This document shows positions 11,369-23,690 of a stretch of 64,000 nt of DNA, piece by piece (within the stretch, counting starts at the first letter, position 1; the number at the start of each line of letters is the position of its first letter). Source of the stretch: Triops longicaudatus (lineage: Eukaryota > Arthropoda > Branchiopoda > Notostraca > Triopsidae). Made by a program: the position numbers and the translations under genes. Under the pieces are notes generated by a model, which was given only the letters and a program-made list of their open reading frames with translations, did no database searches and was not told the origin of the DNA. The stretch spans positions 23,267 to 87,266 of the forward strand of contig JAGQDJ010000205.1 of NCBI GenBank assembly GCA_022885665.1. Direction: 5' to 3'.

Positions 11369-13994
11369 TTACTTAACTGCAGCGTAAGTTACTTCGTCGT
11401 CAGAAGTACTTGAATCTTCGCTTACAGTACTTTTAACCAAAGAATAAGGATCAATTGACGTGTCAGCCTTATGGCTAGACATTTTACGGTTCTTGGCGCT
11501 TTTATCAACTTGAGTGTAAATTACTTCGTCGCCAGAAGTACTGGCACATTTGCCAGCTGTACTTTTAATGGAAACATACGGATCGCTCGACTGGAAAGCT
11601 ATTTCTGTTGACTTTTTGCTCTTCTTGGCGCTTTTATCGACTTGTGCGTAAGTTACTTCGACTTCCGGATCTTTCTGTGAAGTATTTTTAACGAAACCTT
11701 TCGAATCGTTAACAGATTTGGAAGCAGAAACGTTTTCGTTTATAGCTTTCGAGGTCTTGAAGACTTGGGCGTATTCTTCACCGTTTTCCAAGTAGTGTTC
11801 GACGGGCAAATGTTTTTTCTTATTGTCAGATCTCTTGCTTTGGACAGTCGCGTAACCACCATCGTTAACTGAAGCATAGGCGTCGTCAACAGCTTGAGAG
11901 TTGTTTCGTCCATTATCTGGCTTTGTTTGGTTGCATTTGCGCTTTGCAACTTGAGCGGAAACGTCACCGTCTCTGAAATAATTCGACGTGGTGCCGGAAG
12001 TACTGGTTTCAGCAGATTTGGTGTTTTCTATCGACGCGTAAGTATCAGTCATCGCGGAATTGGTCTGACCTGAAGCTGATTTAATCTTCTCTTTTGACGA
12101 TATAGTTACTTGGGCATATTCTTCGCCATTATTCGAGAAATGTTTCAGAGTAGCAGTATTACTTTTAGTTGAAGGACGCAGAATTTGATCATCATCGTCA
12201 GGGGATGGGATTCTGTTGAGCTGTTGTTCTAGGGCATTTTTGGACTCGTTTCTTTTCTCTGCTGCTGTTAAATTTACAATTTCGCCAATTTCGTTACCAT
12301 CGCGTCCCACGTTGGCATAGACTGGTTCCGCATCATCGGCTTGAGGCGTTATGCTTCGTCTTAAAGAGAAAGGAAGGTTGTTGTGATAAAGGTTTTGTCG
12401 TTTAGATTTTGGAGAACTTACTTGAGAAAGCAGCGATATGCACAGTAAATTACGACGCAGCTTACCAACAGTATTGCTAATCCAATGAGGATTTGGTAAT
12501 GCGGGTGTAGTAGAAGTACCAGGCCTGCAAGTGAAAAACACTGTGATAAGTCATTTTGATGAGAAAGCTTTGTTAGTGCTTTCAGCGGTCGGAGCAGTTT
12601 GTCAGTCTTTAAAAACTTTTAAAAAGTGGATGCCTTGAAGTAAAGTGAAAGCGTTGACGTCTTGGACACAAGAGCGGACTTCAAGTACCAAGAATGGTAG
12701 AACCCCACCGACAAACCATTTATGCGTATATGAGTAGTGAACGACGCAATATTTGGCCTGCTTTAGTAATTTTTCTACTGCCTGTGAGGTATAGAAGCAT
12801 AGTGTCAAAGCAGTTGGCATAAGGAGGGGAGCAGCGCGCGACCTGGTGAATCCTTAAATTCTCGAGTTATCAAGAATGGCAATTGTTAGTGCATTGATAC
12901 ATGATTATATAGAAAAGGCAGTACCAGTTTCGCCGTTAGGGAGACATTTAGGAGCCGAACGGGGATGCCACCGGTAGCCGATTTCGTTGGTACACGAGGC
13001 TGCGCTGTCACCGGGTAAATGATACCCACTCTTGCAGCTGTAAGCAGACGTTGCACCATTGTGCGTAAAGGTGCCATGGAGTGGTTCATCTGGTGATCCG
13101 CAAGTCGCGTCTAGTACAATGAAAGAAATCAGCTAGTTGTCTTCCTAGGAAATTAAATATACTTTGTACCTGCTTGAACAAAGATATTCAACGAGCAGAT
13201 AGACAGTGTCTCTTCGTCGCGCAATAGCGCCGTGGGAAATGAAAACCAAGCATGTGTAGTACTCTCCCTCGAGCCGCATTTTAGAAGTACTTCCGTGACC
13301 TTCGGTGGAGGAACCTCTTTACATTGCGGGTGGATTGGGAAAAATGCTACGCGGATTTTTCGTTTCTCTGAAACACGTTTGAGCACTGTTGGAGGTAATG
13401 TAGTTTACTCATTTTCATTTACTTTTCTTATCCGCGTTACGTAGACTGATTCGTACATATGTCGTTGAGTGGGTGAAATTATGCAAAGGCAAGTTAAAGC
13501 TACGAGTCGCTCCAGGCGTCGATTTGTTGAATTTGACCTCTCCGCATGTCTCGTCGTTTCCGTCAAACAAGAAAGGTAGGTTCACACCGGTGACATTGAG
13601 CGCAGTGTTGAAGATAAAATCAATATAATCTAAACCAGAGAGCGCAAGAAATATTAATCTGTTTTATATGTTGTTTCACAGTTACCGCATTCAGGCACAG
13701 TTCCACTCCAAGTTCCATTAAGCTGACAAGTTCGATTCTCCGCTTGGACAAACTCGTCCTCTCTTTTAAAATAATAACCATTATCGCAAGTGTACATGAC
13801 TTGATCCCCTTCATTGTACGATTCGCTCAAAGGGATTCGGTCCCCGTGTTCTGGTTTGCCTGGCCTTGCACACGTCTGAGCTATTTCGTAGGGATGCAGT
13901 TATAGGATTCCTTGGTCCGCAATTAATTTGTATCACTGTTTACCTGTCGCTTGCATGGCGAGGTGAAATAAACACAGAACAAACAAGAGTTTCA
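11369..13994 (-). CDS. Sushi-domain single-pass receptor with multi-ITIM-like tail
   Basis: Predicted exons in transcript order: 13944-13994, 13686-13875, 13441-13629, 13170-13385, 12925-13110, 12617-12777, 12422-12540, 11369-12359, about 700 residues. Residues 1-17 are a short hydrophobic leader (MKLLLFCVYF). About 18-81 is a sushi/CCP domain (CARPGK, then EGDQVMYTCDNGYYF, RTCQLNGTWSG, PEC). About 81-216 is a two-exon beta-rich module with LFDGNDETCGEVKF and EVLLKCGS. About 216-278 is a second CCP (CGSPDEPLHG, AYSCKSGYHL, APKC). About 279-331 resembles the second half of the module. Residues 348-366 are a membrane span (ILIGLAILLVSCVV) followed by basic residues. About 372-700 is a Ser/Lys-rich tail with eleven Yxx(V/I) motifs. 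The intron phases before the tail are mostly 1, as is usual for shuffled extracellular domains. The function is inferred to be ligand recognition with tyrosine-phosphorylation signalling. Uncertain points: the exon 6-exon 7 junction, and whether the tail is fully expressed. Confidence 0.75.
11387..11650 (-). repeat. Two 132-bp tandem coding repeats in receptor tail
   Basis: Two adjacent units, 11519-11650 and 11387-11518 in transcript order, each encode 44 residues with the same layout: Y(A/T)QVDKSAK at the start, DPY(V/S)(S/L)(I/V)KST at residue 23-31, then STS(G/D)DEV and the next tyrosine. A third, truncated start (YAAVK then stop) follows. Weaker, longer-spaced relatives lie upstream (EEYAQV at two sites). 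Confidence 0.85.
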
Positions 13995-14521
13995 TAGCAA
14001 TTACTAAATATCGGTCTGCACTGTTAAGTAACCGCCGCTCTTTAGATTCGGTTGGCGATGAATGCAGTAAGAAAGGAACGGATTTCCCGGATATTTTTTC
14101 CTCAAACTTCCTGCTTGTGCGTAAAAGTCCCCGTCTGATAAGCTAATGATTTTTTTTTGCCTTTTGCGTTCCCGCTTCATAGGCTCGTGCATGTTTTGGA
14201 AATATCACCAATCGGTATCATTTTATTTAGCTATCTTTAAATCTTAAAGGTAAAATACGCGGCAAAAAAATAATTTAGAACAAAGAGTTTAGAATCTAGA
14301 TTAGTCTTACGAATGAGTCCAGTGTCATTAAAGTTGAATATCCATCCTCACTTTGTTTACTCGTTGAAAAAGTCGATACTTTCTGGGTTCATAATCGTGT
14401 AAGCCAGGATGGCACTGTAAAATTGCCGTATTAAACAATGCATGGACATTGTAATCCTGCCGACACGCTTGTTTGAAGAAATTTAACCTTCCTTCAGCAA
14501 TCTTTGGCAAAGGTCCAAACT
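13995..14521. other. Upstream region of the sushi receptor
   Basis: Sequence between the receptor start codon and a LINE fragment, expected to contain its promoter on the minus strand. No clear TATA box was recognised. Open frames here show no homology. Confidence 0.4.
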
Positions 14522-15250
14522 CTGTAACATACGTACGTACATTCATTTTCGAAACCACAGTTTCCGTTCCTGGGGTCGCGGGTCGAGCAGGTTCAGGAAT
14601 GTCCCTCAACGAGCCCTATTCTGGGTCATGGACACTAGCTAAGAGGGTGGAATGCCGAGCCTCCTTTAACAAAGGTTGGCAGAATAGTCATGCCAATATG
14701 TACTTTGTCTGCCTAATGGGCCTTTCTTGGGTCAACTTGGTTTGGAATATCTTCCTCTGCAGTCTTTCAGCAGACACGTGCTGTACGTGCCCTAGCCAGC
14801 GTAATTGAGAGCTTTCGATCCTCAGGAGAAGCGGCTCTATAAGAAGAGATTACCTACTGTCGCCGTTCTTCACTCTGTCCTTGCGGGTAACACCTGCAAT
14901 TCTTCGTAAGCATCTCGTTTCAACCGCATGTATTCGTGACCTGATTCTTTCGCTCATAACCCAAATTTCATGACCATAGATGAGGATAGTAACGTAAACG
15001 CTCTTAAAAATAGAGATTTTACTGCCTGGCAGACCTCAGACCTGGCAACCACACTTCGCCAGAGTTTCCGTAAAAGTGTGAACACCTGGGCAATGCGGCT
15101 GTCGATCTCAGTCTCCAATTTACCATCACTCGTGAACCACAACTTTAATTTTCTCCCCCTGCTCCAGTAATTCTACGCCAACACGCAGGTTACACTGCAC
15201 AGGTTCTTTCGAAAGGTCCATTGCCTGTGTTTTGGGTACATTCAGATTAT
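14522..15250 (-). mobile_element. LINE 3' end, copy 2 (longer, frameshifted)
   Basis: Minus-strand remnant of the same LINE family as copy 1. In order it carries KTQAMDLSKEPVQC, FTSDGKLETEIDSRI, ERIRSRIHAVETRCLRRIAG, PLLLRIESSQLRWLGHVQHV and a broken RRLGIPPS with NRARGTFLNLLDPR-like end, spread over several frames with stops. This is the thumb and C-terminal part of a non-LTR reverse transcriptase. The 3' end carries a short ATGTACGTACGTATG run, like the microsatellite-type tails of RTE-clade elements; clade is therefore a guess. Confidence 0.75.
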
Positions 15251-18200
15251 CAGATTTGTGTACTCCAGTGAACCTTTGAGTTGATTTTGTCGATTTTTTA
15301 ACGATGCGTAACCTGAGGCTTTCCTAAAAATTTATTTATAACTTTTCTCGGAAATCTATGACGACGGGCGTTAGTTATTGCAATTCCAAAGTTTACTGTC
15401 AAGATAAGACCACACAGGGCCGGATTTACACACTTTTGCGCCTTAGGCCAAAGCATAATTTAGTGCTCCTCATTGAAAAAGCTGATGTAAAATTTTTCAA
15501 TTTTCAATGTACGTTTAGTTTGAAAACATGGGTGCACTTCGTTCTACGTTAAGGTGTCCAAATTTTCATCGGGCAGAGAAACGGGAGACCGCGATATCGA
15601 AAACGAGGCATATATTATTAGAAAGACTTTTATTTGTACATTCTTTTTCTTGAATTCTATGGTACACGTTGGGCAAATATGGAACTAGATTTTTTTATTG
15701 CTGTGACTAAAGAAATAAAATATGAAAAAAAGGATTGGAGAAACAAAAGGAAAAGAGAAACACAGGATTGCTTAACTTTTGTGCTTTTGATGAAAAACAG
15801 TAGTTAAAAAAAATTCTGACAGCAATTACTACTTAAGCTTGAAAACGGGTTGAAGTTATGTTTTTCGCAAGACGTCTCTATAATTTGGTAAGGAGTCCCA
15901 GTAACTTTAGAACTTATCGTGAGTAAGCAATAACAACTTTCGCTGCCACCATACGGTGGTTTTAAGAGTAATTTTAGAACGACAAATCCTGAAGAATTTT
16001 CTTGTCGAATATTTCGCATGTCGGATGAGCGCTTTTGTCTGGGACTGTGCACAAAGTCAACGTTGTGTCCAAAGACTTCCAAGACAACTAAATATGGCTC
16101 TTCTCACTCGCGAGATTTTCGCATATGCCTGCATGAATTTCGAGCTCAATTTTTACAATGAATTTTTCGAAGAACTTGACAATATCACAATAATACATTT
16201 TAACAGAACTTTATAATCGCAAAAGTCTTTTTTTAGATGCTGGGGTGCCACTAGCAGCGACTTAGGAAGCTTCACTATTAAAACTTGAAGGCAATGTTAC
16301 AAATTCTGAGAAATTTTTTTATAAAGAAGCTTATTTTCAATAATAATTTACTGCGAATGTCACTAAGCTCTTAGAGAATAATTAAAGGAAAAATTAAGAC
16401 AAGTGAATCTATAACAAGTCCTAAGACTTTAGCAGTCCATCACACATATTTATTACCTTCGTAAGGGGTGAAAACTAATACTTTTGGTAAAAAAATGAAT
16501 GCCCAAAAGCAGCGAAAAGTCGCGACTGTCGCATTCAAACAGGGACATTTGGTCAATCTCTCTTAATTAGACATCCTGGATATATTTTTTTGCGCCCTTC
16601 AAGGTGCCGTCGGATTTTAAGCACGCAGTATCCCATAGTGGATTCCTTTTCGAACATATTGCTTAGCATTGTGCCTGATAAAAAGAACTTCAGTGAAATT
16701 GTCATTTATAATTGGTGTCTGTTTTCTAAGCGAATTGATACTCGGGAGTTTCTGAACACCTTTCGAAAGAAATGTGACCTGAACTTTTAACTTTTTTTAA
16801 AAGAAACAAATTGGAAAACGCTCGACCGTTACTGTTTTGTGTTTCTGATTTGGCGTAGTTTTGTAGGATTGGCGCACTCTAGTGTTACTCAAGAGTTACT
16901 CTGTGAAATTATATCAATCAAATTCAATGTTCAAAGGAAATAGCTGGTACTGAAAAAAATTCTTGTGATATCGCTTACAGAAGTTATGCTTTAAAATACG
17001 AACATTTTAGTAGCAGGTTGTATTATTCTGCCACCAGATTTACAGAAAATTCTTGTAAAAACATACATAAATTATTCTCTGAATTGTAATCTGAATTTTG
17101 TTACTTTGCGAACTGTATTCTAAGCTATAGTGAATTTGAATATCTATCTTTCTTTTTAATGCAAATTTTTCTTGAGAGATTACATTGAATTCTAATGACT
17201 TTTTACCGATAAGAGAAAATGATTTTGCTTCATCAATAATTTTTTCATTAAAATGAGCATTTGAATTCTGTTAATTCCACTAAAGATCTTAAGCATTAGC
17301 ATAGTTTTCTCCTTCTATCATAATTTGTTCTTATGGAACTATGCAAGCTTACATAATTTAAAGTAATGATTCCATCATGCTTAAGTAAACGCATAAACAC
17401 ACATACGTAGTTGTTTAAAAATGTGTCGACGATAAGAAAATTATCACATGTAGCTATAATTATCAAACATTGGAAATAACTAGAGTTCCTGAGCCTTACG
17501 GTCAGTCAATTAGACGATATGTTTACAGACTGAAAATTGTGTAAATCTATAAGCCTTGTAACTGCTCTAAACTTAACGACAGCATTTTAGTACTCCTGGC
17601 TGTATTGGAAGTTCTGTACAAACACCTAGAGTGAGGAAAAGAATGTGAGATAAACCGTATAAGAGCCCAACTGAGGCACCATTTCTAGGAAGTTCAATAT
17701 AGTAATATGAATACCATTAGAACGAATTTTTCCCTTCCTATTCGAAAAGGAGCAATGAATAAAATGTTCACACAGAGAGGGAAGGATATTAGCCATTTCT
17801 TAACACAAAAAGGGCAATTATTTGATCACCAAAATCATCACGAGCATGTCGCAGCAATTTAGTGCATTATTAGCGCGAGTTGTGTCAGAACGTATGGGGC
17901 GCCTATGACACTAATTTCAACAATATACACGATATAATTTTGTGCTGCAACTCGCCCTTCTTAAATACTTAAAGCTGTCAATATTACTAAAACAGTAGTA
18001 CTTGAATAAAACAATTGAGTTTCGTAAACTTCTTGGCCATGCAAGACTTAGCGAGACGATTTGTTCATTCTTGAGGTTTCTGAAGAACACTCGAGGAACC
18101 ATTTACGATGACTAAATGCTGGTTACTTCAGGATTAACCGGATTTCTATCGGTGTTGTTGATTATTATCATTTTTTATACACTCTTGAAAAGCACTGTCT

Positions 18201-21200
18201 TAAGGCCATAAAAGCAACTTGTTGCAGTAGTTGTGAATAGGCGAACCTATTAAAGCAGAAGCTTACAGTGTACGTTGTATTTATAGTTCACTTTTATCAT
18301 ATCTGAGAGGTATGTTTGCGAGTGCTAGAAAATACCAGGGTTTCGTTAGTAGAATAAGATAAAACTTAATAGAACTGTTATTACTATTTGGTAAATATAT
18401 GGTTATCGTTAAACCAAGTTTTAAGAGAGTACCATTTTTATCAGGAAATCAACGAAGCCAGTTGCTACTTATTTCCTTTAGTAAACTTTATTATTTTAGG
18501 CAAAAATTACTAATTTACGATCTGCTTCTTCATATTCTTTCGGAAGTATGTTTCCCCATGCAAGATTTTTCTGAGTTTTGATTCGAATTGTTCTGCCATA
18601 CATCGTTGGAACTTAAATTGAAGTGACTGTCGGTCGATCGCGCCACCAGTTTGGTAAACATCTGTTGCCTCATGGAATACAAATCCGGAGTACATCACTA
18701 CCACCGAGTTCCAAGTTAATTTTAAAAATATCAGCCTTAACATAGGCCGTCGTACAGGAATATCGATTAGGGTAAAAGCCCATATTGAATATGGTCTCAA
18801 TTCTTACGCTGACTTGCAATGAAATGCGAAAATGACATTCAAATGACAGCGGATTCATTTAGCCTAGCTACATTTACGACCAAGTTCATTCTTTTTCCGC
18901 GAGCAATACTTCACCCTAAACTAACTTCAATTGAAAACGTCACCTTTTAGGGAGAAAAGTCATGTTGCATGTTTTACAATTCCGTGAGAGGTTTGAAGAA
19001 ATGTACAGTACAAAACATCATTCCACAATTACAAAGTAGAGTTCCAAAGCAGGGAAAATGGTTGGGGTAAAATGGGGCAGATGTCATAAAAAATAGTATG
19101 GTAATGTTTTTCTCCTTCCTCTTCATCCGGCGGGGTAAAAACGGGACTAGTTCCTGGCTTCCAACCCTCTTCACAATTTCCTTTTCTACTTCATTTCATT
19201 TCTGCCTACGTTTCTCTCTCAAATTACAACAAAGAACTCGAATCTGCCCCCCAGAAATAGAATTACAGCACAACAGCCAAGAATCTAACCGCCATTGGTA
19301 CGAAATCACTCTCAACAATGCTCTTTTTCTCTCCACCCCAACAAGAAAGGCTTCCAAGTTAAGCAATAAGTTACTCAATAAAAATCTCATGTAGCCACGT
19401 GCACTCCCAGCCACCCAACAAGAATTGGCACCAAATGTCACCCCTTTCCCCCGAATGAATGAAGCAAAAACTCGTTAGATGGTTAAGATTGGCTACAATG
19501 CGTTTTCAGTCTGCGTACGTAGAAATATGCGCATTCTTAAAAAAATAAATAAATAAAAATAAAAAAACGACATAAACGATCCGTGAGTCCCATAACTGGA
19601 AACTTGGAAGAATGGACCAAAAAATAGAAGAAATTGAGCCAGACTTGGTCTGTACTGAATAATCTGAGCGTATCAGCAACTTCCTGACCAAAGCACAGGA
19701 AGTCAAGAGCTCAAAACTAAAAAAAAGTCTTACAAGATTAAAAAGAACTGAGTAAATACCAGCAGAGCCAAAGCCACGAAAAGAAGACCTTAAAAGGAAA
19801 CAAACTTCTGAACTCCCTTGAATACGTCTGAGAATACGAATTCCCCGCGAACTTAAATCTTGGGCATCCCCACTATCACATTGACCAAGATTGCACCATT
19901 GACACACTCCTTGCACGAAATAAACACAAATTCTGGGAATTCAACACCTTTCAATCTTGTTCAATGCTAAACTGTGAAGCAAGAAACGAGAAAAATTTGA
20001 AAAAAGTTATCAATTTAAAGGCAGCAAACGAAACATTGCATAACAATTCAACAATGTGCGTTTGTACACCCACTCCCGTGCTCGAAATTAACTTTCTGGT
20101 GCCAGTCAGAAATACCTGCAGTAAATACTCGAAAACCTCAGAAAGACAAATGAATTCTAACACGGACAGCCTTCGTTCTTTAAACAAGGAGAGGGGAAAC
20201 GGAAATAAATAACGGCTTGGCGTGCAGGGTTGTTTGTGTTCCGTCTTCATAGAAAGAAAAGAGAAAGGTATCATGTGCAAAATAGATTTGTACTGGGATA
20301 CACGGAAATACTGGACGACCATTATCATTGCTTTTTTTTTGTTGGTTGGGGATGTGTGTGGCTACAGTATTGAATCCTGTTAACACTTCTATTTTGCCGT
20401 TTTTGAGAACACGTTCGTTTCACGCTCCCTGGGGAGTCATTTCACAACAATGCTTTTCACACTCTTTCATGTGTTCTAGTATTATTTCCAATTTCGCTTT
20501 CCAGTGTTCCGGATTGTCCTTTTAATGGATCGTTCATTATTATCGGTGCTCTCGTATCACACACCTTCTGAGGTAGTACGCTACCTTGGTTAGGTTAGGC
20601 CCAAATTAGGTTGAGTTTGTCTATCAATCAGGTCTCCTGCGGATAAGTTAGCGTAGATATAAGCAAAATTGCAGTTTTGGGCTAACAAGTGCTTAATCCA
20701 ACAAAAACTCAATCCACGAAGTCACGGTTGAGTTAACTGAAATAAAATTAGGTGAAATTTTTACGCTAGAGGCGCTGGAACCAAATCAAGCAGACGATAA
20801 ACACTATAATTGCCTACGGCGGTATTCATTTTTTCCCTCAAATAATCTTATTTTCGCGAAATTGTGAAGGCTAATGTATACCACCCAAATGGGTGAGTTA
20901 CAATTCTTTCGTCGTTTCGTGAAGAAGTTTCGAATTTCCTAGACAGCAAAGTTTCCCCTACTAGTTGCAGTGTTTAGGGGTTTCAGAGATTTAAAAAAGT
21001 TGTTGGTCAATTCGCAGCGATTTGAGAAGATTCTGCCGCTTTTGGTAAAAGTGGAAAAGTCATGTTTTTCACTGGCATTCCAGTGGCATTGAAAACCAAT
21101 ACAAACGTAAAAAATTAGTAACACCTTTTCGATCCATAGATTTTTTTTCAACTAAGTTTTAAAAATTTCAGCTTTAGAAGATTTCACAAAAAAATTAACA

Positions 21201-23239
21201 AAATAGTTTTCTGAGAGTAGTTCAATGAAAAATGCAAGGTATAAGCAATAAGAACTTCACTATCGAAGAAATATCGAAAAATTTTGAACCGGTTTTCGCG
21301 AAATTTTCAACGTTAATTCCCCAGGTCGTTACACAGCGGCCTTAAGCCCCACCCACTGACGTTGTTTGGTTGAACTGCGTTTTGTGCTCTTCCACTTCTT
21401 TCTTCACTATTGTGAACAAAACATGTGGCGCTAGAACTAAAAGAAACGTTAATAACACAATTAACCCTAAATCCTAGCGTTCTTTCCGTGAAAACTCGAT
21501 CCCATCTTATAAAGTTTCTAAAGTCCAATCCGATTGGATCTCATTTTTCTTAAAAAGATCCGGAACACTGGCAAATTCCTTCATGTTTGGAATACTAGTC
21601 ACCATGTTTGCGGCTAGATGGCACATAGTCCACTTTTTGGGATTACAACAATGAACAGTGTTACGAAGATGCGGTACTGTAGCCTCGTTCATGTGTCATT
21701 CAAGTAATGTATAAATGTTTGACTGTTCTTCCTGGCAGAATTGTGTTCACATATGGAAAAAGAAAAGGGGAAGGAAACAAAGAGTAATGGTCATGGAATA
21801 GGCTCTGTTTTTTTTTTACCGTCAACAATATACAAAGGTACTGGCCAGACCCCCGTAAAAATGTCCAGTACCTGTTTCTCAACTTGTTTGCTTTTTCTAA
21901 ACCTTAAACTTGACTGTTTATACGACGCCCCTTTGGAACTGAACTTAACCTGGTTAGGCAATGACGTCGCTGTCGCCAGGGGGCTAAGAGTCAACTTTTT
22001 TTCGGTCTCCACCATATCAAGCTTTTGAAACGCATTCTTCGAAGCTGGTATCACTTCTTTTAACGTATAATCTCTCCATCCATGCAGTTTGTCTCCTTTC
22101 GGCCTTTTCTTCCTCTTGTCTCTTTTCTGGCAGAAAAAAATGGCTGTAAATGCCATACTTTCTCGATCTGTCAACGCGTTTGTTTACAAAAATCCATCGT
22201 CGTGATGGTTCTGGATGCTCCATTCCGTAGATACTCGTTTTTGTTTCCATAGTTCATTCACTGACGACTGTAAGTAGGCCAGACGAACTTGTCCTGCATC
22301 TGTTTCGCGTGGAAAACCTCAGCAACAACACTATGGAATAGAAGAAAACATTTTTTGCATTTTTTACGTGTTTCTGTTGCTTTAAATTTTATAATTTTCT
22401 TTTTTCCCCTTAATAATCTTATGGCGACTTTCTTCGACTCTAAATGCTCTTAAAGTAGGATCTCAAGAACTCGCTAACAGTAATCTAAAGTAATCCGTTT
22501 AAAGATACGCAGTACTATTTTTATACGAATTATCCCATTTTGAATAAAAAATAGTGTTCAAAATTCAATACCAGTGGAGCCACGTGTACCTTTGCAGCAT
22601 AAGTTACAGTTCGGTAAAAATTAGGTTAGGTTAAACTAGGTTGGGCCACGTTGCAGGATAAGTTTCGTTAAGTCAGGTTAAAGTACAGTTAAGTTTAAAT
22701 ATGATATGTTACGGGATTAAGAAGATGAAGTAAATGTTAAGCTTGTCTATTTTCCTTCGCAATGCTGAGTTGTAAATGAAGTAAAGAATTAATTATGGTA
22801 AGGTTAGGGAACAGTTAGGTTTTGTGCACAATTTTAATAATGTATTGGTATACAGTTATGTGGTAATAAGTTTCGGTAGTTACGTTAGGTGAAGTCTAAT
22901 TGGCTATGTTAAGTTAGTTTACAGTTACATCTGAATAAATGAGGCAACAGTTATACAAGGCAAAGTTAGGTTAAGATAACTTGAGGCAAAATAAGGTTTG
23001 ATTAAATTAGGTTATTGGTTAAGGAACGTAAAGTTATGTTAAGCCAAGTTAGGTTAACTTACATTTTCGTGCAGGTAAAACAAAATAGAGATTAAGAGTT
23101 AAGTTACAATTGCTTAGGTAATTTACTAAAATTACGTCAGTTTATTATTTATTGCAATATCTAGGCAAAAAAGGCCTTTACAAAATCACTGTTGGATTAC
23201 GAACGATTGAAACTAAAACATACATAAAACAATCAAATA
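15251..23239. other. Gene-poor interval with faint transposon traces
   Basis: About 8 kb with no exon I can support on either strand. Traces only: CAGGGCCGGATTTACACAC at 15415, which looks like a hAT-type terminus with no partner found; GACATTTGGTGCCAATTC on the minus strand near 19424-19441, which could be an LTR edge plus primer-binding site; and TTAGG/GTTAGG-rich stretches at 20580-20760 and 22600-23100. Open frames at 19196-19916, 19951-20328 and 21791-22250 have no recognisable domains. Confidence 0.5.
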
Positions 23240-23690
23240 TTATAGGGTTTTAGGAGAGTCAACGAAGTGTCTCTTCGGAATAGTTTTAGGTCAAATATTT
23301 TCGAGCCAAAGTGCTCATTTAACGAGTTCTCAAACGCCTGTATCAGGGAAGACTTAACTTTTTCCGGCAAACTGTTCCACACGTCCAATGTAATATTTTT
23401 GAATTTCCACCGACCAATATCTTTAACAAAACAAACGTTTCTCTTTGAGTTTAAGACAACGTCCTCGACAATTGCTTTGGTTTAAAACAAATTATTTGTT
23501 GAGCGGACATATTATCGTAAAATTTATAGCATAATTTTAACACTTCGGTTCAATCACCACGTAATAATCTGTAAATGAGCGTTGGTAGATGAACAGTTTT
23601 TGGTCGATTTTGACGTGAGAAGTGGCGAAATCTCTCAGGAAATTTTTTTATTCCCCATTGAACTTTTTTCCAAATACCTAAGATCCTGTT
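23240..23690 (-). mobile_element. CR1/Jockey-like LINE 3' remnant
   Basis: The minus strand encodes, with stops and shifts, the common end of endonuclease/reverse-transcriptase proteins of CR1/Jockey-type LINEs: CRGRCLKLKEKR, then WNSLPEKVKSSLIQAFENSL. This differs from the 9.1 and 14.5 kb family. It is 5'-truncated and inactive. Confidence 0.65.

Noticed and set aside
11740..11967. 75-codon alternative frame in the receptor tail exon
   Set aside because: It overlaps the 330-codon tail frame, which has tandem repeats at amino-acid level in a single frame.
15415..15433. hAT transposon starting at CAGGGCCGGATTTACACAC
   Set aside because: The end resembles hAT termini, but no inverted partner, target duplication or transposase piece was found, so it is not called as an element.
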